DNA of 50,623 nucleotides from Streptomyces sp. SID4985. Lineage in GTDB: Bacteria > Actinomycetota > Actinomycetes > Streptomycetales > Streptomycetaceae. Positions within the stretch are counted from its first letter, which is position 1, and every line of letters begins with the position of its first letter. Positions 7,348-14,806 of the stretch are shown piece by piece. Below the pieces are notes generated by a model that worked only from the letters and a program-made list of their open reading frames with translations, did not search any database and was not told where the DNA came from. The stretch is from assembly GCF_009863025.1 (NCBI RefSeq), contig NZ_WWIR01000381.1, positions 1 through 50,623 of the forward strand. The letters are read 5' to 3'. The translations under genes and the position numbers were made by a program.

Positions 7348-9189
7348 TCATACCCCCTGGGACCCGGCCGCGCGGGCGCGGGCGAGGTCGTCGAGCCGGC
7401 TGAGCACGTTCAGGGCGAGCGCGCAGGACGTGCCGGGCTGGGTGTCGAGCAGGGAGCGGGCGCGGCGCAGGTCGGCTTCGATGCCCTTGAGTTCCGCCCC
7501 TTCCTGGCTCTTGGCGATGGGTGCGGGCTGCTCCAGCTGCTCGGTGCCGAGGAGGTGGGTGGCCTCGCTGAGGAGGGCGTGGGCGAGCGCGGTGGGTTCG
7601 GCGCTGCGGATGGGTGACTGGTTGTAGAGCTGCTGGGCGGCGACCATGCACTCGGTGACGCGTTCGGTGATGGTCCAGGACGGCTGGTTCTGGCGGTCGG
7701 CCGAGTCGGGGAAGATCGCGTGCACGTTGTCCCACAGGCCGACGCCGTCGCCGTCGGTGATGCGCCGCGTCCACAGATGGTCCATGGTGCGCTCGGCGAG
7801 CTGGAGCAGCCGGGTGTGGGCGGCGACGTTGCGCGAGAGGGCGCACAACTGGATGGTGCGCTTGAGGAGTTGGGCCGAGAAGTCGGTCATGGTCCACCGC
7901 ATGGGCGGCCCGAGCGGGTGGTCGGAGGCGAGCGGCAGGGCGAGTCCGGGGTTGTGCAGAAGGACGGCGGAGTCCTTGCGGGTGATGCTCGCGGTGACGC
8001 GGCCGCGCTCGGCGAGGCGCTCCATGATGCCGACCGTGCGGTTGAGGTCGTCCTCGGTGGCACGGCGGCGGACCAGGTCGTGGACGAGGATGGAGGCGAC
8101 GCAGAGGGAGAAGTACTCGGACTCCATGCGCTGCCCCGTGGTGCGCCAGGGGATGTCCTCCAGGGGCCAGCGGTCGTCGTCGAAGCGGGCGATGCCGGAC
8201 CAGTACTGCTGGGTGATGGTCCAGCGCAGGCGGAGCGCTTCGGCGAGTTTCTGCTGTTCCTGGTTGAGCAGGCCGAGGACGAGGGTGCGGTCGGAGAACA
8301 GGTCCTGGATGCCGTCGAGGGCGACGACGGTGAAGTAGAGGTACGGCACGGCGCGGGCGATGCCGGTGGGCTGTTCGCCGATGGACTCGGAGGTCTCCAC
8401 CAGGGGTGCGCCCCGGACGACGCTCCAGGCCCAGCCGCATTCGAAGAGGCGGTTCTCGTTGCCGAGCTGTTCCTCGACGTCGACGCCGAGGACGACGCTC
8501 TCGCGGATGACGGCACGCAGGGCGCGGAAGCGCTCCTGGAACTGCTGGAGGACCATGCGGTCGGGGGTGCGGCCCTGCCCGAGGAGTCGGCACAGCGCCT
8601 GGCCCTGCGGGGAGTCGACCGTGTACACGTCGACGGTGAAGGCGCGCAGCAGGTTGACCATGGCGGCGGTGAGCCGGTCGTTGGTGGCCTCGCGCAGGGA
8701 CTCGATCAGCTGGAGCGTGCCCGGCCGTTCGGTCTTGGTCTGGTAGACCTTCAGGAAGCCGAGGGTGGCCAGACACAGGGTGACGGAGAGGCTGTAGGCG
8801 TCGACGACGCCGAGGGCCCGCTGCTCCTTGGACAGTTCGTCCTCTTCGCCGAGGGCGGAGAAGTAGTTCCCGCCGGAGAAGGTGGGGGTGTCACCGGCGC
8901 GGTGGCGCTCCATGAATTCGGTGAGCACCCGGACCAGTGTCTCCGGGATCTCCGTGGCGTCCCCGACCGAGCGCAGGGATTTCTCCACGTCGGGCTGGGT
9001 GGTGTCGGGCGCGTCGAGACGGAATGCGGGAGCCTCGGTCGCGGGATAGAGCAGGCAGAGCAGTCGCTCGGCGTCGGCGACGCTGCTCTGTCCGCCCCCT
9101 TCTCCCCATTCCCAGGCTCCACCGGGGAAACAGTGACGTGCTACGGCCTGCCAGATCGACAGCAGATTCTGTCTGGGTTGGATCTGCAT
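7348..9189 (-). CDS. SCO2524-family protein (function unknown)
   Basis: Predicted 613-aa, largely helical soluble protein without a motif I can assign. It begins MQIQPRQNLLSIWQAVARHC and includes FSGGNYFSALGEEDELSKEQ (about 110-130), a long central region with LGNENRLFECGWAWSVVRG, and a C-terminal helical tail. No transmembrane segment is evident. ATG at 9189 is preferred because GAGGGG lies seven bases upstream; two further ATGs at 9195 and 9204 are in frame. It lies 62 bases downstream of the methyltransferase and three bases upstream of the P-loop gene. It matches my memory of the SCO2524 family. It is the largest operon member and could act as a scaffold, which is inference. Confidence 0.8.
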   Translation of the reverse strand: MQIQPRQNLLSIWQAVARHCFPGGAWEWGEGGGQSSVADAERLLCLLYPATEAPAFRLDAPDTTQPDVEKSLRSVGDATEIPETLVRVLTEFMERHRAGDTPTFSGGNYFSALGEEDELSKEQRALGVVDAYSLSVTLCLATLGFLKVYQTKTERPGTLQLIESLREATNDRLTAAMVNLLRAFTVDVYTVDSPQGQALCRLLGQGRTPDRMVLQQFQERFRALRAVIRESVVLGVDVEEQLGNENRLFECGWAWSVVRGAPLVETSESIGEQPTGIARAVPYLYFTVVALDGIQDLFSDRTLVLGLLNQEQQKLAEALRLRWTITQQYWSGIARFDDDRWPLEDIPWRTTGQRMESEYFSLCVASILVHDLVRRRATEDDLNRTVGIMERLAERGRVTASITRKDSAVLLHNPGLALPLASDHPLGPPMRWTMTDFSAQLLKRTIQLCALSRNVAAHTRLLQLAERTMDHLWTRRITDGDGVGLWDNVHAIFPDSADRQNQPSWTITERVTECMVAAQQLYNQSPIRSAEPTALAHALLSEATHLLGTEQLEQPAPIAKSQEGAELKGIEADLRRARSLLDTQPGTSCALALNVLSRLDDLARARAAGSQGV

Positions 9190-9251
9190 CCCCATGCCCC
9201 TCACACAGGTATGTCATCCCGAAGGTGAAGACGGTGAATGGATCTCCGCAT

Positions 9252-10025
9252 TTACCGGTCGCTCCGATGACCCGTGGCGACGATCATTCCTGTGTATCCC
9301 TCACGCAGCAAGCCCCCCGGCTTTCCCAGCCGGTGCGTCTGGACATTCGACGCGTGAATGTCGAGTGTCGCGCGGACCACCTGCTCGTCGATGTCGAGCG
9401 CGGGGAAATCACTCTCCCCCACCCGGTATCCCCGGGAATGTTCCATGAACGCGGCGGCGAACGGGGCGCCCGGTTCGAGAGCGGTCATGAAACAGCCGAC
9501 GGCACGCCGGAACTCCTCCGGCGAGGTGGTCATCGACTCGGCGACGAAGAACATGGTGCCCATCGCCCAGCGTTCGTCGCCCTTGGCGAGGTCGAACAGG
9601 TTGCCTTGACGGGGCTGGACGGTCTGCGCGAACCGCGCGCGCGGGTCCTCGACCCGCCGGGGGTACGCGTCGTCCCGGCACAGCACGTCCCAGAACTGGT
9701 CCCACTGGGGGCCGTACGACTCGATCTGGGAGTTCAGATACTGGACGTTCGCGGGGGAGCGCTCCAGGAGCGTGATCTTGTCGCACCAGGGGAGCATGCT
9801 GAGCGCCGGATAGATGTTGGGGCCCGCCCCCGCGTCGATTCCCGAGGCCACGGAGCCGGAGCCGCCGAAATGGCCGCTGAAATGATCTCGGACGACGGTG
9901 ATGATCGCCTCGTCGTCCGGATGCAGGACGCGGTAATTGTGCTCGATGTACGCCTGGGGGTCGAAATCCTCCCACGCGACATCACCATTCAGCTTCTTCA
10001 CGCCAGCAGGCGATCCCGAGGTCAT
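9252..10025 (-). CDS. SAM-dependent methyltransferase, NNMT/PNMT/TEMT-like (SCO2525 family)
   Basis: Predicted 257-aa methyltransferase. The SAM-binding loop GIDAGAGPNIYPAL lies at about residues 62-75, followed by the acidic end of strand 2 in LLERSPANVQYL. The N-terminal WEDFDPQAYIEHNY resembles the opening of nicotinamide/phenylethanolamine N-methyltransferases, where a Tyr contacts SAM. The substrate here is unknown; a small amine or a neighbour protein are both possible. ATG at 10025 is chosen over an upstream start at 10073, which would add a Cys-rich stretch atypical of the family. It is the first gene of the minus-strand operon and is divergent from a GNAT gene. Confidence 0.85.
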   Translation of the reverse strand: MTSGSPAGVKKLNGDVAWEDFDPQAYIEHNYRVLHPDDEAIITVVRDHFSGHFGGSGSVASGIDAGAGPNIYPALSMLPWCDKITLLERSPANVQYLNSQIESYGPQWDQFWDVLCRDDAYPRRVEDPRARFAQTVQPRQGNLFDLAKGDERWAMGTMFFVAESMTTSPEEFRRAVGCFMTALEPGAPFAAAFMEHSRGYRVGESDFPALDIDEQVVRATLDIHASNVQTHRLGKPGGLLREGYTGMIVATGHRSDR

Positions 10026-10291
10026 TAACTCAGCGTAGCAGCATGAGCGCACAACGAAACCCACGCCGCGCAAGATTCAGCAACGGGCGAGGTAAGATCA
10101 ATATCGGAACTGCGCGCGATTTCGCTTGCGCGACACAGTCAACCATATTTGGTCCGGATCTCTACTTGGATGACCGAAAAACAGCGGGTAACCATGGGAG
10201 AAGCCGCACCGATCACGCCTCGGGTGCGGCTGCATACTGTCGCATCAGTGCGGATATCGCACGAATTCCGGGGGACCGGAAAGGGGACGGA
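10026..10291. promoter_or_regulatory. Divergent promoter region, AT-richer than its surroundings
   Basis: This 266-bp gap separates the methyltransferase operon from the GNAT gene. It is visibly less GC-rich than the flanking genes (for example the stretch around 10125-10195). It holds a stem-loop with arms GCCGCACC (10203-10210) and GGTGCGGC (10223-10230) and a weaker dyad GTGCG/CGCAC at 10248-10262. I assign no specific promoter hexamers. Confidence 0.5.
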
Positions 10292-10753
10292 ATGATTCCT
10301 CTTCACGGAGACCGCTTCCTGCGAAAAATCACGGAAGCGGATCTCCCTGACGTGCTGCGGCTCGACCGTGAGACCTTCCCGGACGACCCCTATCCCTACT
10401 TCGCGCTCCGCCAGTTCCACGACGCCCTGGGCGACCACCTTCTCGTGGTGGACGACGGCACCACCCTCCACGGATACATCCTCGCCACCCCGCCGGTCCA
10501 CGCCTCCAGCTGGATCCTCAGCCTCGTCGTCAGCCCGGCCCTGCGGGGCAACGGCCTCGGCCGCGAACTCATGACCGCGATGCTGCGGCGGCTGCATGAG
10601 GAGGGGGCGGACGAGGTCCTGCTCACGGTCGACCCCGCGAACGGCTCCGCCGTGGCCCTGTACCGCCACCTCGGCTTCACGCCGTCCGGCGAACCGCACC
10701 CCGAGTACTTCGGCCCGGGTGAGCCGAGGCAGCGGATGCGGCTCGCGTTCTGA
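10292..10753 (+). CDS. GNAT family N-acetyltransferase
   Basis: Predicted 153-aa acetyltransferase that would transfer acetyl from acetyl-CoA to an amine; the substrate is not evident. The GNAT core is clear: strand 4 SWILSLVVSP, the CoA pyrophosphate loop RGNGLGREL (Q/RxxGxG/A type, about residues 84-92), and LTVDPANGSAVALYRHLGF, the RimI-like motif B. Length is typical. ATG at 10292 is preceded by AGGGGA at a good distance, while the longer frame starting at 10043 would run through the divergent promoter. It is a single gene, opposite in direction to the methyltransferase operon. Confidence 0.88.
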   Translation: MIPLHGDRFLRKITEADLPDVLRLDRETFPDDPYPYFALRQFHDALGDHLLVVDDGTTLHGYILATPPVHASSWILSLVVSPALRGNGLGRELMTAMLRRLHEEGADEVLLTVDPANGSAVALYRHLGFTPSGEPHPEYFGPGEPRQRMRLAF

Positions 10754-10774
10754 CGGGGCCGCACCCGCGCGGGG

Positions 10775-10999
10775 TCACAGAACCTCGCCCCGACTGCGGG
10801 CGTTGGCCCGCGCCGTCGCCGCGCGGAGGCGCTCCGCGGCGGTGGCCGTACGGAGGCGGTCGGGCGGGCAGTCCCACTCGCGGCCGCCACCGAGGGGGCG
10901 CAGCTGTACATACGGCCCCTCGTGGCCCATCACCACGCCGACCCTCCCCGTCCCCGTGTCCATCGCGTACGAGCCGAGCGGTGGCCGGCTCGCGCTCAC
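10775..10999 (-). CDS. Small conserved protein of XRE-DUF397 loci
   Basis: Predicted 74-aa protein with the core TGRVGVVMGHEGPYVQLRPLG and GGREWDCPPDRL. I recognise this type from many Streptomyces loci next to XRE-DUF397 pairs; its function is unknown. The start is taken as GTG at 10999, which overlaps the stop of the upstream small gene as GTGA, indicating coupled translation. An internal ATG at 10963 is a shorter alternative. The beta-rich, compact core suggests a small binding domain, which is inference. Confidence 0.7.
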   Translation of the reverse strand: MSASRPPLGSYAMDTGTGRVGVVMGHEGPYVQLRPLGGGREWDCPPDRLRTATAAERLRAATARANARSRGEVL

Positions 11000-11211
11000 C
11001 GCAGCGCCGCGACGAGCCGGGCCGCCGTCTCCACCGAGCAACGGCCCAGCTCCACCAGCGGGCACGGGGCCTCGCGCGCCACCGAGACGGGGTCGATGCC
11101 GAGGGAGGGCAACTTGATCCCGGCCTTCGCGAGTGCGTCGCGCAATTCGACGAGGGTTCGCTCCGCTTCCTCGACACAGGCCGACGCGTGCTGTGATCCC
11201 ACTGTTCGCAT
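10996..11211 (-). CDS. Small conserved protein of XRE-DUF397 loci
   Basis: Predicted 71-aa protein. Its centre reads LVELRDALAKAGIKLPSLGID and its end APCPLVELGRCSVETAARLVAALR, both typical of a small family that I recall upstream of the preceding one in Streptomyces XRE-DUF397 loci. No function is known. It is divergent from the XRE gene and forms a two-gene transcript with the 74-aa gene. The ATG at 11211 leaves a 112-bp shared promoter region. Confidence 0.7.
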   Translation of the reverse strand: MRTVGSQHASACVEEAERTLVELRDALAKAGIKLPSLGIDPVSVAREAPCPLVELGRCSVETAARLVAALR

Positions 11212-11323
11212 CCCTTCGTTCTGTTTACGTCTTCACGCTTCGTGTCCTCACGGTGACGCGATCGCCCTATCCTCGGAAGGGGCTTGGGCCCTACAAGCGC
11301 GTGGCAGCACAAGGGGGTTGGCG

Positions 11324-12157
11324 ATGGCCAACGGTTCACGTCAGGCGGTTTGGGATTTCTTCGGCACGGAGCTGAAGAGGCGGAGGGAGAACGCAGGGCT
11401 GACTCAAACGGAGCTGGGCTTGCGCGTGTTCGTCTCCGGCGGCTACATCGGCCAGTTCGAGCAGGCGATCCGGAAGCCTCAGCTGGACGTGGCGAAGCGG
11501 ATCGACGAAGTCCTGGAGACGGACGGCATCTTCGAGCGACTGTGCAAGCAGCTGATCGATGATCCGAGGTACGCGGACTACTTCACCGAAGTGGTGGGCC
11601 TGGAGCGTCTGGCCACGCGGATCTGCGAGTTCGCCCCGACGGTGGTGCCGGGGCTGCTCCAGACGGAGCGGTACGCCCGCGCGGTGACCATCGCGGCCAA
11701 CCCGTTCAAGACCGATGAGTACGTCGACGACATCGTCGCCGCCCGACTGGAGCGGTCGCGAATCCTGAACGACGCTACAAGGCCTGAGTATTGGGTGGCT
11801 CTGCACGAGGGGGTACTGCGCGTCGCCGTGGGCGGCCCCGAGGTCATGGCGACCCAACTGGAGTACATCGCCTGCCTGATGCGGGACCGCACGGCCATAG
11901 TGACGGTGCTTCCTTTCTCAGCGGGAGCACTCGCTGCGATGGGCGGAATGCTCCAGCTCATGGAGTTCGATGACGCACCCCCGCTCGCCTATACAGAGAC
12001 CTCGTTCTCCGGGACGCTGGTGGACGTGCCGACCGTGGTGAAGCGAGCCCAGCGCGCATACGATCTGCTCAGGGTCGTCGCGCTGTCGCCGGAGGCGTCC
12101 CTGACCCTGATCGAGTCGGCGGCGGAGGACTTCAGACGATGCGCGAGTACGACCTGA
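11324..12157 (+). CDS. XRE-type regulator with DUF5753 C-terminal domain
   Basis: Predicted 277-aa DNA-binding protein. A helix-turn-helix occupies about residues 10-65 (LKRRRENAGLTQTELGLRVFVSGGYIGQFE), followed by the DUF5753 domain with FAPTVVPGLLQTERYARAV and VALHEGVLR. This architecture is the commonest Streptomyces regulator class and is usually paired with a DUF397 protein, as here; characterised members affect development or antibiotic production. AGGGGG lies about eight bases before ATG 11324; earlier in-frame starts fall in divergent genes. It overlaps the DUF397 gene by 19 bases. Confidence 0.92.
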   Translation: MANGSRQAVWDFFGTELKRRRENAGLTQTELGLRVFVSGGYIGQFEQAIRKPQLDVAKRIDEVLETDGIFERLCKQLIDDPRYADYFTEVVGLERLATRICEFAPTVVPGLLQTERYARAVTIAANPFKTDEYVDDIVAARLERSRILNDATRPEYWVALHEGVLRVAVGGPEVMATQLEYIACLMRDRTAIVTVLPFSAGALAAMGGMLQLMEFDDAPPLAYTETSFSGTLVDVPTVVKRAQRAYDLLRVVALSPEASLTLIESAAEDFRRCASTT

Positions 12158-12342
12158 CCCACGCCCGCTGGTACAAGAGCACCTACAGCAACGGTGAGGG
12201 CGGCAGCTGCGTCGAGGTGGCCGACGGAGTCCCCGGTGTCATCCCCGTCCGCGACAGCAAGGTCCAGAACGGCGCCGTAGTCGTCGTCGGCACCCCCGCC
12301 TGGACCCACTTCATCAACGCGGTCGGAGCAGCCAACCTCTGA
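12139..12342 (+). CDS. DUF397 protein, partner of the XRE regulator
   Basis: Predicted 67-aa DUF397 protein. Diagnostic elements are WYKSTYSNGEGGSCVEVAD at the N-terminus, VPVRDSK-type core (PVRDSKVQNGA) and the C-terminal WTHFINAV. DUF397 proteins are encoded beside XRE-DUF5753 regulators and are thought to modulate them; for characterised pairs the DUF397 protein counteracts the regulator. The start overlaps the end of the XRE gene by 19 bases, indicating one transcript. Confidence 0.92.
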   Translation: MREYDLTHARWYKSTYSNGEGGSCVEVADGVPGVIPVRDSKVQNGAVVVVGTPAWTHFINAVGAANL

Positions 12343-12559
12343 GGCGCAAGGGTTCACGTGACGGCTCACTGATCCGGCCGGGACCCGGCTACGCTCCGCC
12401 GCCCGAGGCGGACCGCGCCCCTGGGGTGTCCACCCCGAACGGCTCAAGCTCAACCGCATCCCTTTCAGCGACGCCCCCGGATACGCCCAGGCGCTCCGCC
12501 GGGCTCAGAAAGACCAACACCGCCGGGGCTGAGCGGCGTTCGCGCGGGTCTGAACCGGA

Positions 12560-13921
12560 TCAAGCCGCGTAGTCGAGAAAGTCGGCCACGGCGGGGATGT
12601 GCCGGTGACCGTCGAGCTGTGCGCGGAGTTCTTCGAGGGTGTGGGTGGTGCGGGCGGAGTCGACTCCGCCCATGGTGTCGATGACCTGGTGGCCGAGGTC
12701 GAGGGCGGCGTCGACGTCGCCGAGGGCGAGGTGGGCCTCGGCCTGGCGGACCTGGTAGATGACGGCGCCACGTACCTCGCGGTCGGTGTCGTAGGGGTCT
12801 TCGTGGGTGAGGGCGGCACGGAAGTTCTCCAGGGCCCGCTTGGGGTCGCCCAGGCTGAGGGCGGAGCTGGCGGCGACCTGGTGGAGTTCGCCGTGGTTGA
12901 TCCAGTACATCGACGCCAGGTCCGCCTCGGGGATGTCGGCCTTGCCGTAGGCGTCGAAGGCGTCGTCGACCTGCCGCCAGGCCGCGAGCGGCTCGCCGGT
13001 CTTGGAGTGGGCGCGGGCGGCGCGGGCGTGCAGCATCGCCCTCACCCGGGGCGAGGAGATTCTGCGGTGGTCGGCGAGGGCGCCGTCGAGGAGGTTCAGG
13101 GCGCCGCGGGCGTCGCCAGCGTTGTAGCGGAGGTTGGCCCAAAAGGCGAGGGTGACCGCGCCCAGGGTGGGGTTGTGGGCGGATCCGGAGGCCCGCAGGG
13201 AGACGAGGAAGTGCCGTTCGGCGGCGGCGTGGCGGCCTTCGTCATAGGAGCACCAGCCGGCCAGGCGGGATGCCTCGGCGGCGCTGGCGAACAGCCGCTG
13301 CCCGGTGGCCTCGTTGTAGGAGGCGTTCTTCAGCAGGTCAGTGACGAGGCGCAGTTCGAGGACGGCGGCGTCGTAGACCTGCCCGGCCCCCACGGAGTCG
13401 TCCAGGTGCCGCAGGGCGTCGAGGCGGACGTCGAACAGGGCGGCGGCCTCGGCGCCGACCCGACGGCCGCGGTCGCCGATGGCGAGGGCGGGTTCGGCGG
13501 TGACCCACTGCGCGAGGGCGGCGGCCAGCGTGCTGGTGGATGCGATCAGAAAGCCGCGACGATCCTTCACGGGCCCTCCCACTTCCGTCAGTGTGTTGAC
13601 CGTACCCGCCGCCGTCCACGGCGACTCCAGAACGGTCCGGTCGTCATCGAGGGCCAGAAGCAGGAAGCCCGGCCAGCCGTACCGGTCGACGTCGGCGACA
13701 TCGATGCCGTGCAGGCTGGCGATCGCCAGCAGCGCCGTCCTCTCCGGGGTGACGCCCTCCCGGGTCCAACGGGTGGCCTTCTCCTTGCGGTGGGCCATCG
13801 CGCCGAACCCGAGGGCCAGGTGACGGTCGGCCACCCGCTTGAGGTACGCGGCGGCGGTCAGGCCGTGCCGGGCCATCAGCGTGGTGAGCGGGTGGGGCTG
13901 GACAGCGGTGGCTGTGATCAC
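12560..13921 (-). CDS. TPR-containing transcriptional regulator
   Basis: Predicted 453-aa regulator. The N-terminal 80 residues (HPLTTLMARHGLTAAAYLKR, then HRKEKATRWTREGVTPERTA) look like an atypical XRE-type DNA-binding domain; the rest is helical with tetratricopeptide-like units (for example AFWANLRYNAGDARGALNLL and RAARAHSKTGEPLAAWRQVD). GTG at 13921 is chosen because GGGGGAGG lies about nine bases upstream; extending to 14269 would run into the divergent gene. It is divergent from the kinase/ATP-grasp/radical SAM operon and is the obvious candidate to bind the GCAAC repeats between them. No ligand is known. Confidence 0.75.
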   Translation of the reverse strand: MITATAVQPHPLTTLMARHGLTAAAYLKRVADRHLALGFGAMAHRKEKATRWTREGVTPERTALLAIASLHGIDVADVDRYGWPGFLLLALDDDRTVLESPWTAAGTVNTLTEVGGPVKDRRGFLIASTSTLAAALAQWVTAEPALAIGDRGRRVGAEAAALFDVRLDALRHLDDSVGAGQVYDAAVLELRLVTDLLKNASYNEATGQRLFASAAEASRLAGWCSYDEGRHAAAERHFLVSLRASGSAHNPTLGAVTLAFWANLRYNAGDARGALNLLDGALADHRRISSPRVRAMLHARAARAHSKTGEPLAAWRQVDDAFDAYGKADIPEADLASMYWINHGELHQVAASSALSLGDPKRALENFRAALTHEDPYDTDREVRGAVIYQVRQAEAHLALGDVDAALDLGHQVIDTMGGVDSARTTHTLEELRAQLDGHRHIPAVADFLDYAA

Positions 13922-13989
13922 GGGCGCTCGGCCTCCCCCAGAAACAGATCCCGTAAGTGTCCCGCCCACCGGTGGCGGCCCGGAAGACG

Positions 13990-14039
13990 GCAATCGCCGT
14001 GAGGCAACGGGGAGCAACCGGCGGGCAACCCGCAGCAAC
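13990..14039 (+). promoter_or_regulatory. Phased GCAAC direct repeats (candidate operator)
   Basis: GCAAC occurs at 14004, 14014, 14025 and 14035, steps of 10, 11 and 10 bases, preceded by a GCAAT at 13990. One helical turn of spacing puts all copies on the same DNA face, as expected for cooperative protein binding. The array lies in the 222-bp region between the TPR regulator and the kinase gene. Confidence 0.6.
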
Positions 14040-14143
14040 CTCCGGCGTCTTCCGCCCGGCCCGGGCCGGGCCCGAACGTGGGCGGTGCCCGCCGGCACCC
14101 CTGGCGGGCACGCCCCCATCGGCACTTCAGGAGGGGAACCGTC

Positions 14144-14806
14144 ATGCGCGTCCTCGTGGACGGCTTGGACCTGTCCGGCAAGACCACCCTCGTCACCGCG
14201 CTCGCCGACGAGCTCGAAGCCCGCGGCCACAGCGTGCTCACCCACAAGGGGCTGCTCGCCCCCCGCCACCCCGCCCGCCGGTTACTCAGGAAGCTGCCGC
14301 TCGTACGGCAGCCCGACAGCACGCTGGTCACCACCGCCTACCTGACCGCCGGATACGTGTTGGACTCCCTGCTGGTGCGGACCTCTGCGCCCGATCAGGC
14401 GGGCACCGTCCTCATCCAGGACGGCTACGTGGACCGCACCGTCGCTTTCGGCATGGCCGGCGGCCCCTACCTGGCGGCCGTCCTCGCACTGCGCTGGCCG
14501 CGCGTGTTCGCCCCCTTCGACGTCGCCGTCCACCTCCACGCCCCCGCCGACGCCCGCCGTACGCGGCTCGGTACGCGGGAGAAACCGGACGCCGTCGACA
14601 TCCGCGGGGTCGAGGACGCCGAGTTCGCTGCCACGTTCACCGCGATGCTCACCCGTGGCATGGGCCGCCGCCACAAGAAGCTGCTCGTCTTCGACACCTC
14701 CGCCCACAGTCCGAAGGAGATGGCCACCGCCGTCGCCGACGCCCTGCTCGGTACCTCGGCCACGGTTCCGGCCCTGGTGCCCGGTGAGCTGGAGCGTGCG
14801 GCGTGA
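14144..14806 (+). CDS. P-loop kinase of the thymidylate-kinase type, first gene of radical SAM operon
   Basis: Predicted 220-aa P-loop kinase. It opens MRVLVDGLDLSGKTTLVTAL, with the Walker A GLDLSGKT at residues 7-14, and has the nucleotide-kinase motif LIQDGYVDRTVAFG (DRY/DR-type, about 85-98) and a lid-like RTRLGTREKPD. It resembles dTMP kinase but is diverged, so the phosphate acceptor may be a different nucleotide or nucleoside. The start has a near-perfect AGGAGGGG eight bases upstream. Codon 47 (14282-14284) is TTA, the rare leucine codon read by bldA tRNA. The stop overlaps the next start (GTGA). Confidence 0.75.
   Translation: MRVLVDGLDLSGKTTLVTALADELEARGHSVLTHKGLLAPRHPARRLLRKLPLVRQPDSTLVTTAYLTAGYVLDSLLVRTSAPDQAGTVLIQDGYVDRTVAFGMAGGPYLAAVLALRWPRVFAPFDVAVHLHAPADARRTRLGTREKPDAVDIRGVEDAEFAATFTAMLTRGMGRRHKKLLVFDTSAHSPKEMATAVADALLGTSATVPALVPGELERAA

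Noticed and set aside
4595..9228. Long plus-strand open frames over the SCO2521-2525-like operon
   Set aside because: Antisense to well-supported coding frames with start-stop coupling; Gly/Ala/Arg-rich without motifs.
13990..14039. GCAAC repeats as a plasmid origin (iterons) or CRISPR
   Set aside because: Only about four 5-bp copies, no replication gene near, and location fits a promoter operator.
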